Of a stretch of DNA of 64,000 nt, positions 22,532 to 33,749 are shown one piece after another; within the stretch, counting starts at the first letter, position 1, and the number at the start of each line of letters is the position of its first letter. A program made the translations under genes and the position numbers. Source of the stretch: Gloeopeniophorella convolvens. Lineage: Eukaryota; Basidiomycota; Agaricomycetes; Russulales. The notes under the pieces are model-generated. The model saw nothing but the letters and a program-made list of their open reading frames with translations, did not search any database and had not been told where the DNA came from. The stretch lies in assembly GCA_022496205.1 (NCBI GenBank), contig WTXD01000023.1, positions 62,001 to 126,000 of the forward strand, given 5' to 3'.

Positions 22532-24544
22532 TCAGAGAAAAAGTTGAGCACTTACGCTCTTGATCGCCTCCTTTAGCTCCTTGTCGAGGGCGACGCAGAA
22601 CTGATCGCCTCGTGAGCTGTATGTCGTTGCGCAGACCAAGCACAACGGCATTTTGTTCAGGTGGGCTGATAATGCGAGATAAAATCGCCTTTGAATACTG
22701 GACAGCTGTATCAACGGGTATCTGGCGCCAGAGACGACATCTTTCTGCAGTTGAGATAGCAAGTTATGCCACCAGGCTGGCTTATTGCTGTGGGGAATAC
22801 ATGATTTACACTGCCTAATCTCGATGTCGACGACGCCATATCGCCGGGACTGGGCTGTGATGCTCTGCTGAGAGAATTCTAGGAGTTTGAGCGCGATGGG
22901 AGACGTGAGGTTGATAAAAGACTGGAGACGGCTATCAATGATGTCCCGACAGCGCTTGCGGTACTGCAACAACGCGTATAGCGCAGGGCCTTCAAGGTAA
23001 TAGAGGGAGTCACCGATCTCCTTGAATGTAAGGAACCGGTCAACAGTGTGCATAGCTAAGAATTTTGCCTCCTGTGCCAGGCTACGTCGGGTAGCAAACG
23101 CATACTGACGAAAGAGGTCTTCTCGAGCCAGAGTCAACAGCGGCTCGCGTTGATTTTCCACTATGTACCGAATAAGTTCTGTGACCCCGTCCATTTGGTA
23201 CTTCTGTGTAGTCGCGAGAAGGTGTAGTGCGATGTCATACGAATCGATTTTGGGGCGTGAGCGTAGATATAGCAGGGAAAATAGTGTGCCTAAGACCCGA
23301 GAGTGTTCCACCACAGGGACCGTAGATGTTGTTCCAGCGGGAGAATCCACGTCCTGGAGAGAGAACATATCCCGAAAAACCAAGGAAGATGACGATAGAA
23401 TGAATTTGTGTACAAGGAAGTCTTTTCCATCTGAGGAGCGGATTATAACATCCGCTGTTCCACAGTCGTGATACGGGCCAACCTCAATCGCCAGGTCGCC
23501 AGTCGGGATTGGGAACTCAAACTGCCTGGGGGACTCTCTCTGACTCAAGAACTCCTCCTCGGCCTGGACAGAAAGCTCGCTCAGCGTCATGCTCGGACCG
23601 AATATTCCTATACCTACTTGGGAGATAGCCGTCCGCATTCTCAGTGAGATAGCACTCCAGAAGATCGCCTTTGTTGCTGCAGGTACGTCTGCACAACATT
23701 GGCAGTTGGTTTTTTGGACGTGATTGTGCAATGCGGAGTAGACTCGACTTTGATCGAAGATTGGGAAAATTGAGCTGGGATCGACCATCGTGATGAGGAC
23801 TTCATCGATCCAACCAGGCGTCCCACCAGGGAGGGTATGGGCACATCCGTGACTCCATGCAGTTCGTAACTCTCCAGACTTCCGAAGTTCGTTGACAGAA
23901 CGCGACAAATGATCTTGGACGCGTTTACGGAAGTCCATCATATCGTGCAGGGAAGTACCAGTTGCGTACTGAAGTTTGTCACCCAAACCTTCCATCGTCA
24001 TGGGAAGGTCCAGGGCAATCCGAGCCGGTACGAGGGCTTCGCGCAGGAGGCCGTTATTGTGCGCCAGGCAGAAGGCGCGAAATGCATCATCATGTTTGAC
24101 CATACGGTCTATATCCTTCTCGAGGTACGCCCTTAGGATAGACAGGGCTGCTTCAGCCTTGTATTTCTTGGCTGCAACCAGGACAGAAACGGCGTGCTCG
24201 AAACTAGGGGGAAGACTGATAGGAGCAGGGAGAATAACGCTGAAGAGGCTACGGATGGTACTCGCGTCTTCTGGAAGGGTCAAAACTGGCAGAGTCGCGG
24301 TGCCGTCAGTGGGAGCGGCCGGGCTTTGCGCCAGCTCAGAACTCCGAGATTGAGTTAGGGAAAGGGGGAGAGTAGATTGTTCAAGTAGCCTCGCCGCCAG
24401 CACGGAGGACGACTTCTCCAGGATCACCCGATACGCTTTGAAGCTAACCCCGTCCGAAGACTTCACTATGAGATCCGCGTCGGAATAGTTGAAGTAGTCA
24501 TCGTAACCAGCCGTTTCGACGACCTGCGATGGAGAGTCGGACAT
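22532..24544 (-). CDS. double-BTB/POZ domain protein, copy 3
   Basis: The whole gene is open in one frame, 670 codons from MSDSPSQVVETAGYDDYFN to the stop. Module 1 starts DADLIVKSSDGVSFKAYRV, module 2 starts TADVIIRSSDGKDFLVHKF. A 54-nt segment at 23617-23564 starts GTAGGT, ends CCAG and sits exactly where copies 1 and 2 have their introns. Because 54 is a multiple of three and it has no stop, the gene can code with (670 aa) or without it (652 aa); splicing is more likely given the paralogues. Cys pairs NCQCC and CLVC end the two halves. Compared with copy 2, the linker between strand 2 and the LPVLTLPEDAS motif is longer and Ser/Pro-rich. A role as a homo- or hetero-dimerising adaptor is inferred from the fold only. 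Confidence 0.87.
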   Translation of the reverse strand: MSDSPSQVVETAGYDDYFNYSDADLIVKSSDGVSFKAYRVILEKSSSVLAARLLEQSTLPLSLTQSRSSELAQSPAAPTDGTATLPVLTLPEDASTIRSLFSVILPAPISLPPSFEHAVSVLVAAKKYKAEAALSILRAYLEKDIDRMVKHDDAFRAFCLAHNNGLLREALVPARIALDLPMTMEGLGDKLQYATGTSLHDMMDFRKRVQDHLSRSVNELRKSGELRTAWSHGCAHTLPGGTPGWIDEVLITMVDPSSIFPIFDQSRVYSALHNHVQKTNCQCCADVPAATKAIFWSAISLRMRTAISQVGIGIFGPSMTLSELSVQAEEEFLSQRESPRQFEFPIPTGDLAIEVGPYHDCGTADVIIRSSDGKDFLVHKFILSSSSLVFRDMFSLQDVDSPAGTTSTVPVVEHSRVLGTLFSLLYLRSRPKIDSYDIALHLLATTQKYQMDGVTELIRYIVENQREPLLTLAREDLFRQYAFATRRSLAQEAKFLAMHTVDRFLTFKEIGDSLYYLEGPALYALLQYRKRCRDIIDSRLQSFINLTSPIALKLLEFSQQSITAQSRRYGVVDIEIRQCKSCIPHSNKPAWWHNLLSQLQKDVVSGARYPLIQLSSIQRRFYLALSAHLNKMPLCLVCATTYSSRGDQFCVALDKELKEAIKSVSAQLFL

Positions 24545-24975
24545 GGCAGAATAAAGGCGTGAAGGATAAATCGATGTTGATTGATGAAGCACGAGCGTGA
24601 GCACAACGCCGTACAAGTAGGCGTAAGATGGGGAAGACCGGGGACCGACAGTGACAGAGGGCCGTTTATTTGTGTAAGTTTGGACTTGTGCGATATCGCC
24701 GGGCGCTCGGCATTTTCGGCCGAAAGCACCCGCAAGATTATGATGACCACAATCATCGCCGACGCACCCTGCTGACTAGCGTGGCGTCTTGCCGAGTTTA
24801 CTCGTTCGTTTGATTCTCATCAAGTTTGGAACGACAATGCTCAAAGCAATCGAGAGAAAAATTCGTCCGCAGAGGCTAACCAGGGATGCGCATACTAATC
24901 TCCTTCGTGGGCTGTGCGTGTTCGACAGAGGCTCTATGGCGAGACTTCGCATCAAGCCAAGCATTATTCTAACGC

Positions 24976-26521
24976 ATGTCTAGATCTACTGTGTCCCCAG
25001 CAGATACGCCAAAGGACCTGCCCCTTTCAAGAGTGCGTGTACTCGAGCTTGGACAGCTCATAGCTGGCCCGTTCGCTGGGCAGCTTCTTGGGTGCGCGCC
25101 TACTGCCCGATCTATGGGCGCATATATGCTCACAAGCGTTGCACGCGAGGCAGACATTTCGGCGCGGAGATTATCAAGGTTGAGCCTCCAAACACTGGAG
25201 ATCCGTTGCGTGTATGGCGCGAGCTCGACCTTGACGGCACGAGTCCATGGTTTCGAAGTCTCGCGCGGAATAAGAAGAGCGTTACAATTGACATGCGCAA
25301 GGAAGAAGGCCGCGCGTGCGTACAGTTTGCATATTCCTCTTGACAAACACTCTATAGATGATCTGCACCAGACTTGTGCGCCGACTTGCGGAACATTCCG
25401 ATGTTGTACTTGAGAATTTCAAGCCCGGAAGTATGTATTCATGATATTTTACTTGAAGTTCGATATCTTACACATTGGTAGCGCTGGAGAAGTGGGGCCT
25501 TGGGCCCGAGAGGCTGCGCGTGAACAACCCTGGTCTCATCTTCACGCGGGTTTCCGGGTACGGCCAGACAGGACCCTGGTCTGGACGCCCAGGCTATGCG
25601 AGCGTCTGCGAGGGCGAGGCAGGCTTTCGCTTTATCAACGGCTTTCCGGATGAGGAGACAGGAGAACTTAGCGGCCCACCTGTCCGCCCCAATATCAGCT
25701 TGGGTGACTCGGTCGCGGGGCTGACAGCTGCGTTTGGCACTGTCCTGGCTTTGCTGGCGCGGCGTGTCAAACAAGACCAGGGCACCACTGAGGGATCAAC
25801 GGTGGATGTGAGCATTATGGAAAGGTAATGTTTACCGCCCCATGCATGACATCTGCCACCGATACTGACCCCCGATAGCATGCTCAACCTCATGGAAGGC
25901 ATCATCCCTGAGTTCGACCGCAAGGGGGTTGTGCGCAGTCCGTCAGGGTCTTCTATCACCGGGATCGTGCCGACGGGCGCGTACCCATGCGCTCCGGCGC
26001 CCGATGCGCCGACGAGCGCCCCGCCAGACTACGTTATTATTGGCGCGAATGCGGACTCAATGTACGAGCGGCTTATGCGCGCGATGGGCAGAGAAGACTT
26101 GACAGGACCCAACTTCGCACACAACCAGCACCGCGTCGCGCGGCGCGCCGAAATTGAGGACGCAATCACGGCATGGACGCGCACGCGCACGCGCGACGAC
26201 GTATTGCGCGTGCTCAGTGGTGTCGGCGTGCCAGCTGGGCGCGTTACAAGCGTGCGCGACATCCTTGCAAGCGAACAGGTGCGCGCACGTGGAGCAGTAG
26301 AGGATGTGTGGGTGCCCTCAGGTAGCAGTGGGGGCTGGACGGTGAAGATGCCGGGCGTCGCACCTGTGTTGGAGGGGATCGACGCGCGCACGCGGTGGGC
26401 AGGCCCGGATCTCGGCGCACACAACGAAGAAGTGTTGCGTGGCGAGCTCGGTCTTTCGGGGGTGGAGCTGGACGCGCTTGTCGCTACCGGTGTCGTTGGC
26501 GGAGGCTCGGGGCGGGAGTAA
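24976..26521 (+). CDS. class III (CaiB/BaiF-type) CoA-transferase
   Basis: Moves CoA between carboxylic acids; the closest functional group by motif is the succinate-hydroxymethylglutarate/formyl-CoA transferase type, often mitochondrial or peroxisomal. Exons are 24976-25091, 25154-25319, 25358-25430, 25482-25824 and 25879-26521. Family hallmarks in order: VLELGQLIAGPFAGQLLG, FGAEIIKVEPPNTGDPLR, ARNKKSVTIDMRKEEGR, DVVLENFKPGT-LEKWGLG, FTRVSGYGQTGPWSGRPGY, SLGDSVAGLTAAFGTVLALL and a C-terminal RAMGREDLTG region. The second intron is only 38 nt if its ends are right, and that junction is the least certain; the other three preserve frame cleanly. The gene is divergent from double-BTB copy 3, with 431 bp between starts. 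No clear targeting peptide is visible. Confidence 0.88.
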
Positions 26522-26749
26522 TGTCAAGCCAATGAGGGCGCGAGAAAGCACGTGCATGCGGGGGGATGGCACGTGCCGCGATCTGCGCGTCGACGCGATC
26601 GGCTGCTGGGCCTGAAAAGGTGAGACATGCCCAGAGAACAAAATATTGTGAAATAAGACGGTTCGGCTAAACATCTTGATTGATACGCTTTCTCTTGTCG
26701 CTGCCGCCGCGACAGCCGTCCTAACTCGCACTCCTTTCCACCCCCCGCC

Positions 26750-28207
26750 ATGTCGACAACCTCCAAGAACCGTGGCTCGCACACCCCCGTGAGGTCTCGC
26801 TCATCTCCTGTACCAGTCCCGGTGCCTGCACCAGTGCCATCACCACCTCCGCCAGACATTCGTTCCCTCTGGCGTGCTCTTCCACCGGGCCCATGTCCAT
26901 CACCGCGGTCGCACGATCCAACAGACCGGGAGATAATTGGCGCTATCGCAACTGTCTGGTGCCTCTACTGGAATTCCTTCAGCACCATGGATGCGGCGGG
27001 GCTGCGCATCCGTATACTGGCCAAACATCCTTCCTGGAACCTATCCGAGAAGCGCGTCCAGAGCGTGCGCAAGAGTGCACTCGCGGATGGCCGCCTGCGC
27101 CGACCGGCCTTCGAGGCGAACATTCGGATGCAGCCGACCGCGGAGGAGGTCTGTGCACGAGAGCACGCTTACGAGTTTGATCCGCTCTGGCGCATGGTTG
27201 GCCGCGCACAGGTGTGCGAGTTATTGGGCTCGTTTGAGATTACGTCTGGTGCGTGCTGCCGGATCAGAACCCCTTCATTGGCCTTGAGGCGTAAAAATAG
27301 GCGAGGTTGTATGGGGGCAGCTTCCCGCATTCGTCGCGGGGATGAAATGCGCGTCGCGCGATAGAGACGCGTCTGACTCTGAGGATGAGCCGCCATGGCG
27401 CTTTCGTGCTGCTGCGAAAAACGGGACTTGGCGCGTGCGCTTCATCCCCTTTCTCTTTCCTGTTCCCAGATCTGACATGTTCTCTTAGATCTCTCGCGTG
27501 AATGCCGCACCAGATCGTTACTCCTACCTGCCAGAACCGACAGGCTTCCTCTTACACCACTCAGACGTCAGTGCAAGCGTTGCTCTCTTGCGCGCGCGTT
27601 GTGGGGCCACTGGCCCCCGTGCATCGCGCGCCTCGGATTTGACGGCTGGGATCCAGAAGACCGCACTGATGCATTGCGCACAGTCTCGGATGCGGATCCG
27701 GAGGAGTGGGGTGCGGCATGGGCACGGCGTTGGCAAATGTACATCGACAGCGTTCGACCAGACAAACATCACGAAGACGGGCCCCGATGGGCGCGGCTCG
27801 ATGCGTTGCGCACACGAGCCGCGTTTTTTGCAGACGCCGCGCATGCGCCAGAGGTCCTGCGTTGCGTTTCACGGTCCGTTCGCCCAACTCCTCCCCGGCC
27901 TTCCTCACTCATTCGTAGGACTCACAGATCTTCAATGCTCGACGAGAACGTGCTGTCAAAAAGATCGTCCTCGCTCCGTGCAGCTGATCATCAGGCCGGT
28001 GAGAAGGCATCGTTGCCCTTCGGTTGTCACCTATTCCTCCCCGGGCCCGAGGGAGACGAACTCGCCCGGCTCGTATTCTCGGGCTCCAAGTCGCAGGTCT
28101 TCCCCGACGACGATGAACTCGTCGCGTTTTGGTATGACAGCCGCCACATGGGATACGACGACATCGATCTGGAGAACGACCCTGCCATCGATCCTGTCCG
28201 GGGATGA
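26750..28207 (+). CDS. unrecognised spliced gene, basidiomycete-type hypothetical protein
   Basis: I do not recognise the family. Exon 1 (26750-27248) starts MSTTSKNRGSHTPVRSR, has a Pro-rich segment, then a compact part with LYWNSFSTMDAAGLRIRIL and SWNLSEKRVQSVRKSALAD. A 52-nt intron (27249-27300) leads in frame to GEVVWGQLPAFVAG and an acidic SDSEDEPPWRFRAAAKNG. The middle is uncertain: a donor at 27435 and one or two introns must bring the frame to the exon containing HWPPCIARLGFDGWDPEDR and QMYIDSVRPDKHHEDGPRW. A last exon ends LPGPEGDELARLVFSGSK...DIDLENDPAIDPVRG at 28207. Another open frame near 27900-27990 (FNARRERAVKKIVLAP) also looks coding, so the splice pattern before the last exon is not settled. 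The stop is 241 bp from the convergent ELP1 stop. Confidence 0.55.
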
Positions 28208-28448
28208 ACCCGTGGCAGTGCGGCTGGGCACAACTCTATCATAACGACTTACACTGTACACTACACACCGTTATTTTCTTACGATTACAAGTAGATCGAC
28301 GTATAATTCGATAACATCCGACGTAATACGCCGCATAGCACAACATTCGACTACCATCCCCCACTCGCATAACAACAGTAGAAGTACATACATCTTTGTG
28401 ACCTGCCTACAGGCGGCACGCTTGCAGTGCAATGTAATCCAACCAAAG

Positions 28449-31400
28449 TCAACTCTCTTTTGTATTGGCGGCGGCGGTCGCGTCGAGCAGCCGCGTCCGC
28501 CACGCCTCGCCCAGGCGCAGCTCCGGCTTAGTGATCGCCTTGACTGCGCGGTCGCGGTCTCGCTCTCGCTCCGCCATGCGCGTGGCCCAGCTGTCCGCCG
28601 GCGGCGCCTCCAATTCCCCAGGGTCCGCGTCGGTCTCCACGACGGCAGGCCATGCCTCGCTGAATGCCTCAGCGACCTCGTGAGCGAACGTCGCAACTTC
28701 GTTTTGCAGCTCGCGCGCGGAGGCGCGATGGGTGGGGGTGAACTGCAGCAGGTGCGGGACGAGAGCCGCTGCCTCGTCTGGACCATATTGTCGGCAAGAG
28801 AATAGGACGAGGGAGGAGTCGCGCACCTTGGGTTGCTGCGAGGCGTGCAGCTAGTTTCGTAAGCGACTTGAGCAGATACTCTTCCTCATCGACGGTGCCC
28901 TTGCGGCCTGAGCCGACCTTGCGCTCCATCTTTCTCTTTGATCGCGAGCTACGTTTCGTCGTCCGCGACGCAGCGGATGTGCTCGGTGCTGCGGTGTAGC
29001 GGGTGAACGCCGTGAACGCAGACGCATCCGTCATCACATCCACGTTGTGCAATGCGGTGTCCTCGGTACCGTAGAACTCGTCTGAAAACGAGAACAGCGA
29101 CATCCCATTGAGTACCGGCGTCAAGACGGTCATCGGGCATACCGGGCTCCTCGGCCTTCTTGATGCGTAACTCCCGAAGACGCGGGCTTGTTTACGAAGT
29201 TGCTCGCGCATCTCGTTGAGATCATCCGCAATTTGAGATCGCGCCTCGAGGCTTGCTGGGTGGATAATTTCCTCGAGCAACTCAGGGTGAGAGCGTAGGG
29301 TGATCTGAGGGCTGCGATGAGATATATTTACGTAGACCTCAAAGCTTGAACTCACGATGCGACGCGCTTCGGCGAATAGGCTCCCTTGGACGAGCGCTAC
29401 AATGGCCTCACGGCATCTTGAGCATAGTCGAGCAGGACTTGCCCGGCCTCGGCGTAACGCTTTTTCGACGCCAGGTCCTCTACAAGATTAGTCAGCGCGA
29501 GCGCGAGCCCTACGGGAACAAACGCACCAGCCACGCGATATGCCATTGCGACGATATCTTCGCTTTCAACTCTTTCAAGTTGCGCAATTTCGAAGAGCTC
29601 CCGCCACAAGAGAGCCTTCTCATACGCGAGCATGGCTTTCTTCGACCGCCGGGCATCCACGAAAACTGTGTTCCGTCAACAGACTGCCTCTAGATGCGGT
29701 AGCTCACATACCCAAGGCAGCTTGGCTGAACTCGCGACGATCGAAGAGCCAATCGCCATATAGGTCGAGGATCTCCTGCAAGCACTGTCATGTGACGCGA
29801 TGCTGCAGTTTGAAACTTCACGCACCGGCAGCTGTTCGGTATCGTTGTAAATTTCTAACGCTGTCTCGTAGAGTTGATGCTTTTCAATGTATATCGTAAT
29901 CTCATCGAAATAATCGGCACCTAAAGTCATATTGATTCACAATGGCGTAGGATGTCCCGTCATTCGGACGAACCTGCGAGACTGAGATTCTGCAGGGCGC
30001 TCTTGTAGCGCTTGAGATGATCGTCTATGCGGAAACGCTGGTAGAATTTCTCCAGGACCCGGAGCTCGCGCAGGAAAGGAAGGTATTCTCGAGGATCCTG
30101 TAATGACGTCATATGCTACATATTACGCGAACAGTGCAGGATACACCACCTTTTGGGCATGTTGCGCGACCAGGAGTACCAGTGCGAAGTCGTACATTCC
30201 CAATGCTACGTCGAATAGTGTGTCTGCGTCGACTAAGAAGATGATGTACTTGACTGCATCCTCGACCGCTGACGGCGCGCGTTCTACCCGAAGCGCACAT
30301 GTATTAGGTTAGGGTCAGACAACACGGAATAGGGAGGAGTCTTACCCCGAAGTTGCAGCAATGCACGAAGCCCAGCCTCGAGATCTGACGGCCGCTTGAC
30401 AACATACGCAGTCAGGATCGAGTTGATGTAACGTTCCAGGTCCCGCGTCTCGAGTTGTGCCCTCACGGCGTCACAGAGCTCAGAGATGATCTCTGGGGGC
30501 TGCGATCCTTGCCTGGAATCTCGATCAATATGCAGTCTCCGGACGGCGGAATTGAAACTGACCCGAGGTTAGTCAGGAAGAGATTGATATAGTCTACGTC
30601 GTCGACCTGCTCAACGAAAGACGAGAGGCGTTCGTGAATAGCTTGGGGTCCCGATCCACGATCACGTTCAGGTCGATGCGTGTTTCCTGCACGTCAAGAA
30701 CGCCTTGCGATAGTTGCCTCTTTCCGCTCGAGATTAGCAGCACGCCTACGCAAGCAGGTGAAGCGCTTACGCATCTACATCTGCATTCACGGATGCCATG
30801 ACCATTGGTCGGGGGTTCACCGTTTCGAGGTTTCCGCGCGGCATTTGCAGCACGAGGCTTGTCGCGCTTGGAACGGATGTGACTATGCGCGAGCCACGCT
30901 CAACACGCCGTCGCTCGCTGGGAACGTCAGTCTCGGAGTCGCAGCAGCGAGAAGTCCCGCAGAGATGAAGTGCGCCTCGTGCGCAAGAGTCACGTATACG
31001 ACAAGGTCTCCGGAGACCGTGAAGGAGTTGGCATTCTGCGCGAGCGTACGCGTCGAGATGAGGATGTAGCAGAGAGGAGGGATCCGGAGCGCGTGAAGCC
31101 CAGGAATAAGGTGGTCTCGGGTGGGGAAAGAGATGGTTGGAGAACCTTGATAGTTCGCACGACGTCACATGCCTTTCCAAAATCCAGACGTGGGACGAGC
31201 TGCTTCGATTCAACATCAACTATTAGGATGTCAAGACAGAACAGGGACATTGGGCGCCGATGGGACGCACATTCTCGGACGCTGCCGTTTCGGTGGATCG
31301 TCACTGCACCTTCTGAGGAAGCAAGACGCCAGCCAAGGGACCCTAATGGCGGGACATCGAACTTGGTGTCAGCGCTCTCTGATCCGGCAACATCCAACAC

Positions 31401-33577
31401 CTCCAGCACATCTGATCCGCTGCTTCCATGGCCAAGCGCCGCGATGCGCATAACGGAAGCACTGGAGGTGTCCGTCCAGATCGCGATTTCCCGGAAGTGG
31501 ACACTGTCAAGTACGCCTGCCCAGATCTACGCTCGGGTGCCATGACAGGACCGCGTCCGATCGCAAGCCGTGTATGTAGATTCCAGAGTTCAACGTATCC
31601 ACTTTCCCACAAAACAGCCAAAACCTCCTCAGATGAGGAAAATGAGAGGTGGGATGGGGTCGTAAGAGTCCGGGCAGGTGCAGAGGAGGATGGCTGGAGG
31701 GTAAGCTTGTGGGACGACATTGGTGGGGGGACGTTTTGCATTCTGAACGGGGTGAGAAGTATGGATGCTGTGCGAGCGATCAAGACCAGGGGTGGAATAA
31801 ACAAGAGATAACTTACATCCATCCACGACAGCGACTGTGCCGGTATCATTTGGAGCCTTTGCTGTTGCGGTACATGTTTCCCAGCGATATGAACGCGAAA
31901 TGATCTCCGCTGGTGAAGGGACGGTGAACGAGAGCGCCAGATCCTGACAGTCGGCTTACCTTTTGTTGTGAGTAACAATTGGAGCGCGTTCTCGGGGTGC
32001 CAGGAGACCGAGGTGAGCCTTCCGGGAACCGAGGGGGTGGACGGCGCTGCAACTTCATGTTTGAGGTACCTGCAGACCGATCAACTTGGCGTCCAGGTCA
32101 AATTGATCAGCCAAGGGATACCAATGGTAATTTCCGATCGTCCACAATTGAACTGTATGCGTGAACCTCAGCTTGGGGAGACGCGGGAAGGGAGCACAAG
32201 CCTACCTGTATCGCCAGCATCCTCCTCAATCCATACGGACAAGACAGTAGAGTCTGCACTCCACCCCACATCCTTCACCTTGTACCCCCATTTCCTATTC
32301 GGTACGTCGCTTGGCCCAACGCCCAGCGTTCCGTGGCGTAGACCGAATTCGCCGTGCCTCAATCCGTTCTTCTCGAAAAACACAACGTCATGACGGCCGT
32401 CCCTCCCCTTCCCTCCACCAGGGAAGGTTCCAAAACGTTGCGTTCCGACAATGAGGTTCCCCGATGGGCGCCAGGACAACGCGTGCTCGAGCCCGGGCAC
32501 AGCCTCTGCAGTGGCCTGCAGCGCGCCTTCACGGTTATACACACGAAGCACGCGGCGGTGGATCGCATCCCCTGCAGATGGTGTCACAGTAGAGATGGCA
32601 AAGAGTGTGCCGTCGCCGCGCCAGGATATCCGGGTCAAGAGGTCGTCGTCAGGAGAGATGCCAACAGACGCAGCGGCGGGCGCCGAGGGCGCTTGGGCGG
32701 CAGCTTTGCCAAGCGAGCCGTGGAACTGGGTTTGCTTCGAACCCCAGCCAACATTGATCGGGGCGTCTACGACACAACCGCGAGGGGTCAGATCAGCACA
32801 AAGGAACGGTGGTAAGGGGCTTGCCTTCGCCGAACTCATCCGTGTGTAGCGCAGATTCGTGGAGAACGTCAAACGCAGGGGTCATGACAATCAGTTTTCC
32901 CTCGCCTAGTCCAAGATTAGTACGGCTTTCTGGGAGTATGTACCCTCTGGATGCACACCAGTGACAAGAATGAGTAGGGAATCGTCCGGGCTCCATGCTG
33001 CTGCTTGGATACCGTCTTCGAAAGATCCAATCACTTCAAACTGACAGGATCGTCGAATGACCAGTTCAAAAGGAGAACATGTTGAAAAATGTTCAGAACT
33101 CACCTGCGACGGTTCGCCATCCTCGAACTTCATCGATGCGATGTCTCCTCCGCGCATGATAGCGACGAGCGACTCCTCTTCAATGAGAGCCTTCAACGAG
33201 ATGACTTGCGAGCATGACTCGGGAACTGAGTGGTTGGCCGTCGATACAAGCTTCGAGAAGAGTTCAGTAGGTCCTGCCTGTGATTATGATAAGTCTTCCT
33301 TCTATGCGCTCAGGACCGTGACCTCGGCCGCGGGGATCATGACAGGAGAAGCACTCACGTCGTCTATATCATACGCATCATTTGGTAGTTCACGTTTGTA
33401 TATGTCTACCTCGACGTCCGCATCTGCGTTCAATCGCTCCGACGCTATCCAGAGGCACCCCTTGTCGAGATCCACGACAGTTGTAGTGATGTTGCCGCCG
33501 TCGACAGTAGCGCGCCACGTTCCGGAGAGAGCTATGTTCCTCATTTGCTGGAAATTTGAAAGATCATATGTCTCCAA
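28449..33577 (-). CDS. Elongator complex subunit 1 (IKI3/ELP1), many introns
   Basis: Scaffold of the six-subunit Elongator complex that adds the cm5 group to wobble uridines of tRNAs in the cytoplasm. The chain starts [19 protein letters not shown] at 33577 and ends at 28449. Recognised parts in order: an N-terminal WD40 region ([72 protein letters not shown]), the [16 protein letters not shown] signature, the alpha-solenoid ([19 protein letters not shown]), [18 protein letters not shown], a basic tRNA-binding-type patch ([12 protein letters not shown]) and [13 protein letters not shown]. Many introns of about 50 nt interrupt it; one that I resolved fully is 28778-28826. Near 29180 the frame slips by one base between EQLRKQA and [13 protein letters not shown]. 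An intron at the following codon then leads to EFYGTED. Apart from this slip the domains look complete. It is divergent from EFG1. Confidence 0.88.
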
Positions 33578-33749
33578 GCCAGGACGACTGCAATGCTTCG
33601 AGTGAGTGGGCTAGAAAAAGAGTCGAGAATCTGTGGATCGGGCGACGGATCTCAGGGAGTTCGGGTTACATAACAACATTACATTTCTGAGTCGAACCGG
33701 GCCGTGGTTCCGTCTCAGCTCTTCATCGTCTATTCCACGGCCGCGGCTC
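33578..33749. promoter_or_regulatory. 172-bp shared promoter region, ELP1 (minus) and EFG1 (plus)
   Basis: The two start codons face away from each other with only 172 bp between them, so the two 5' untranslated regions and promoters must overlap. No clear TATA box is present, which fits housekeeping genes. Both products support translation (tRNA modification and 18S rRNA maturation), so co-regulation is plausible but not shown. Confidence 0.6.
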
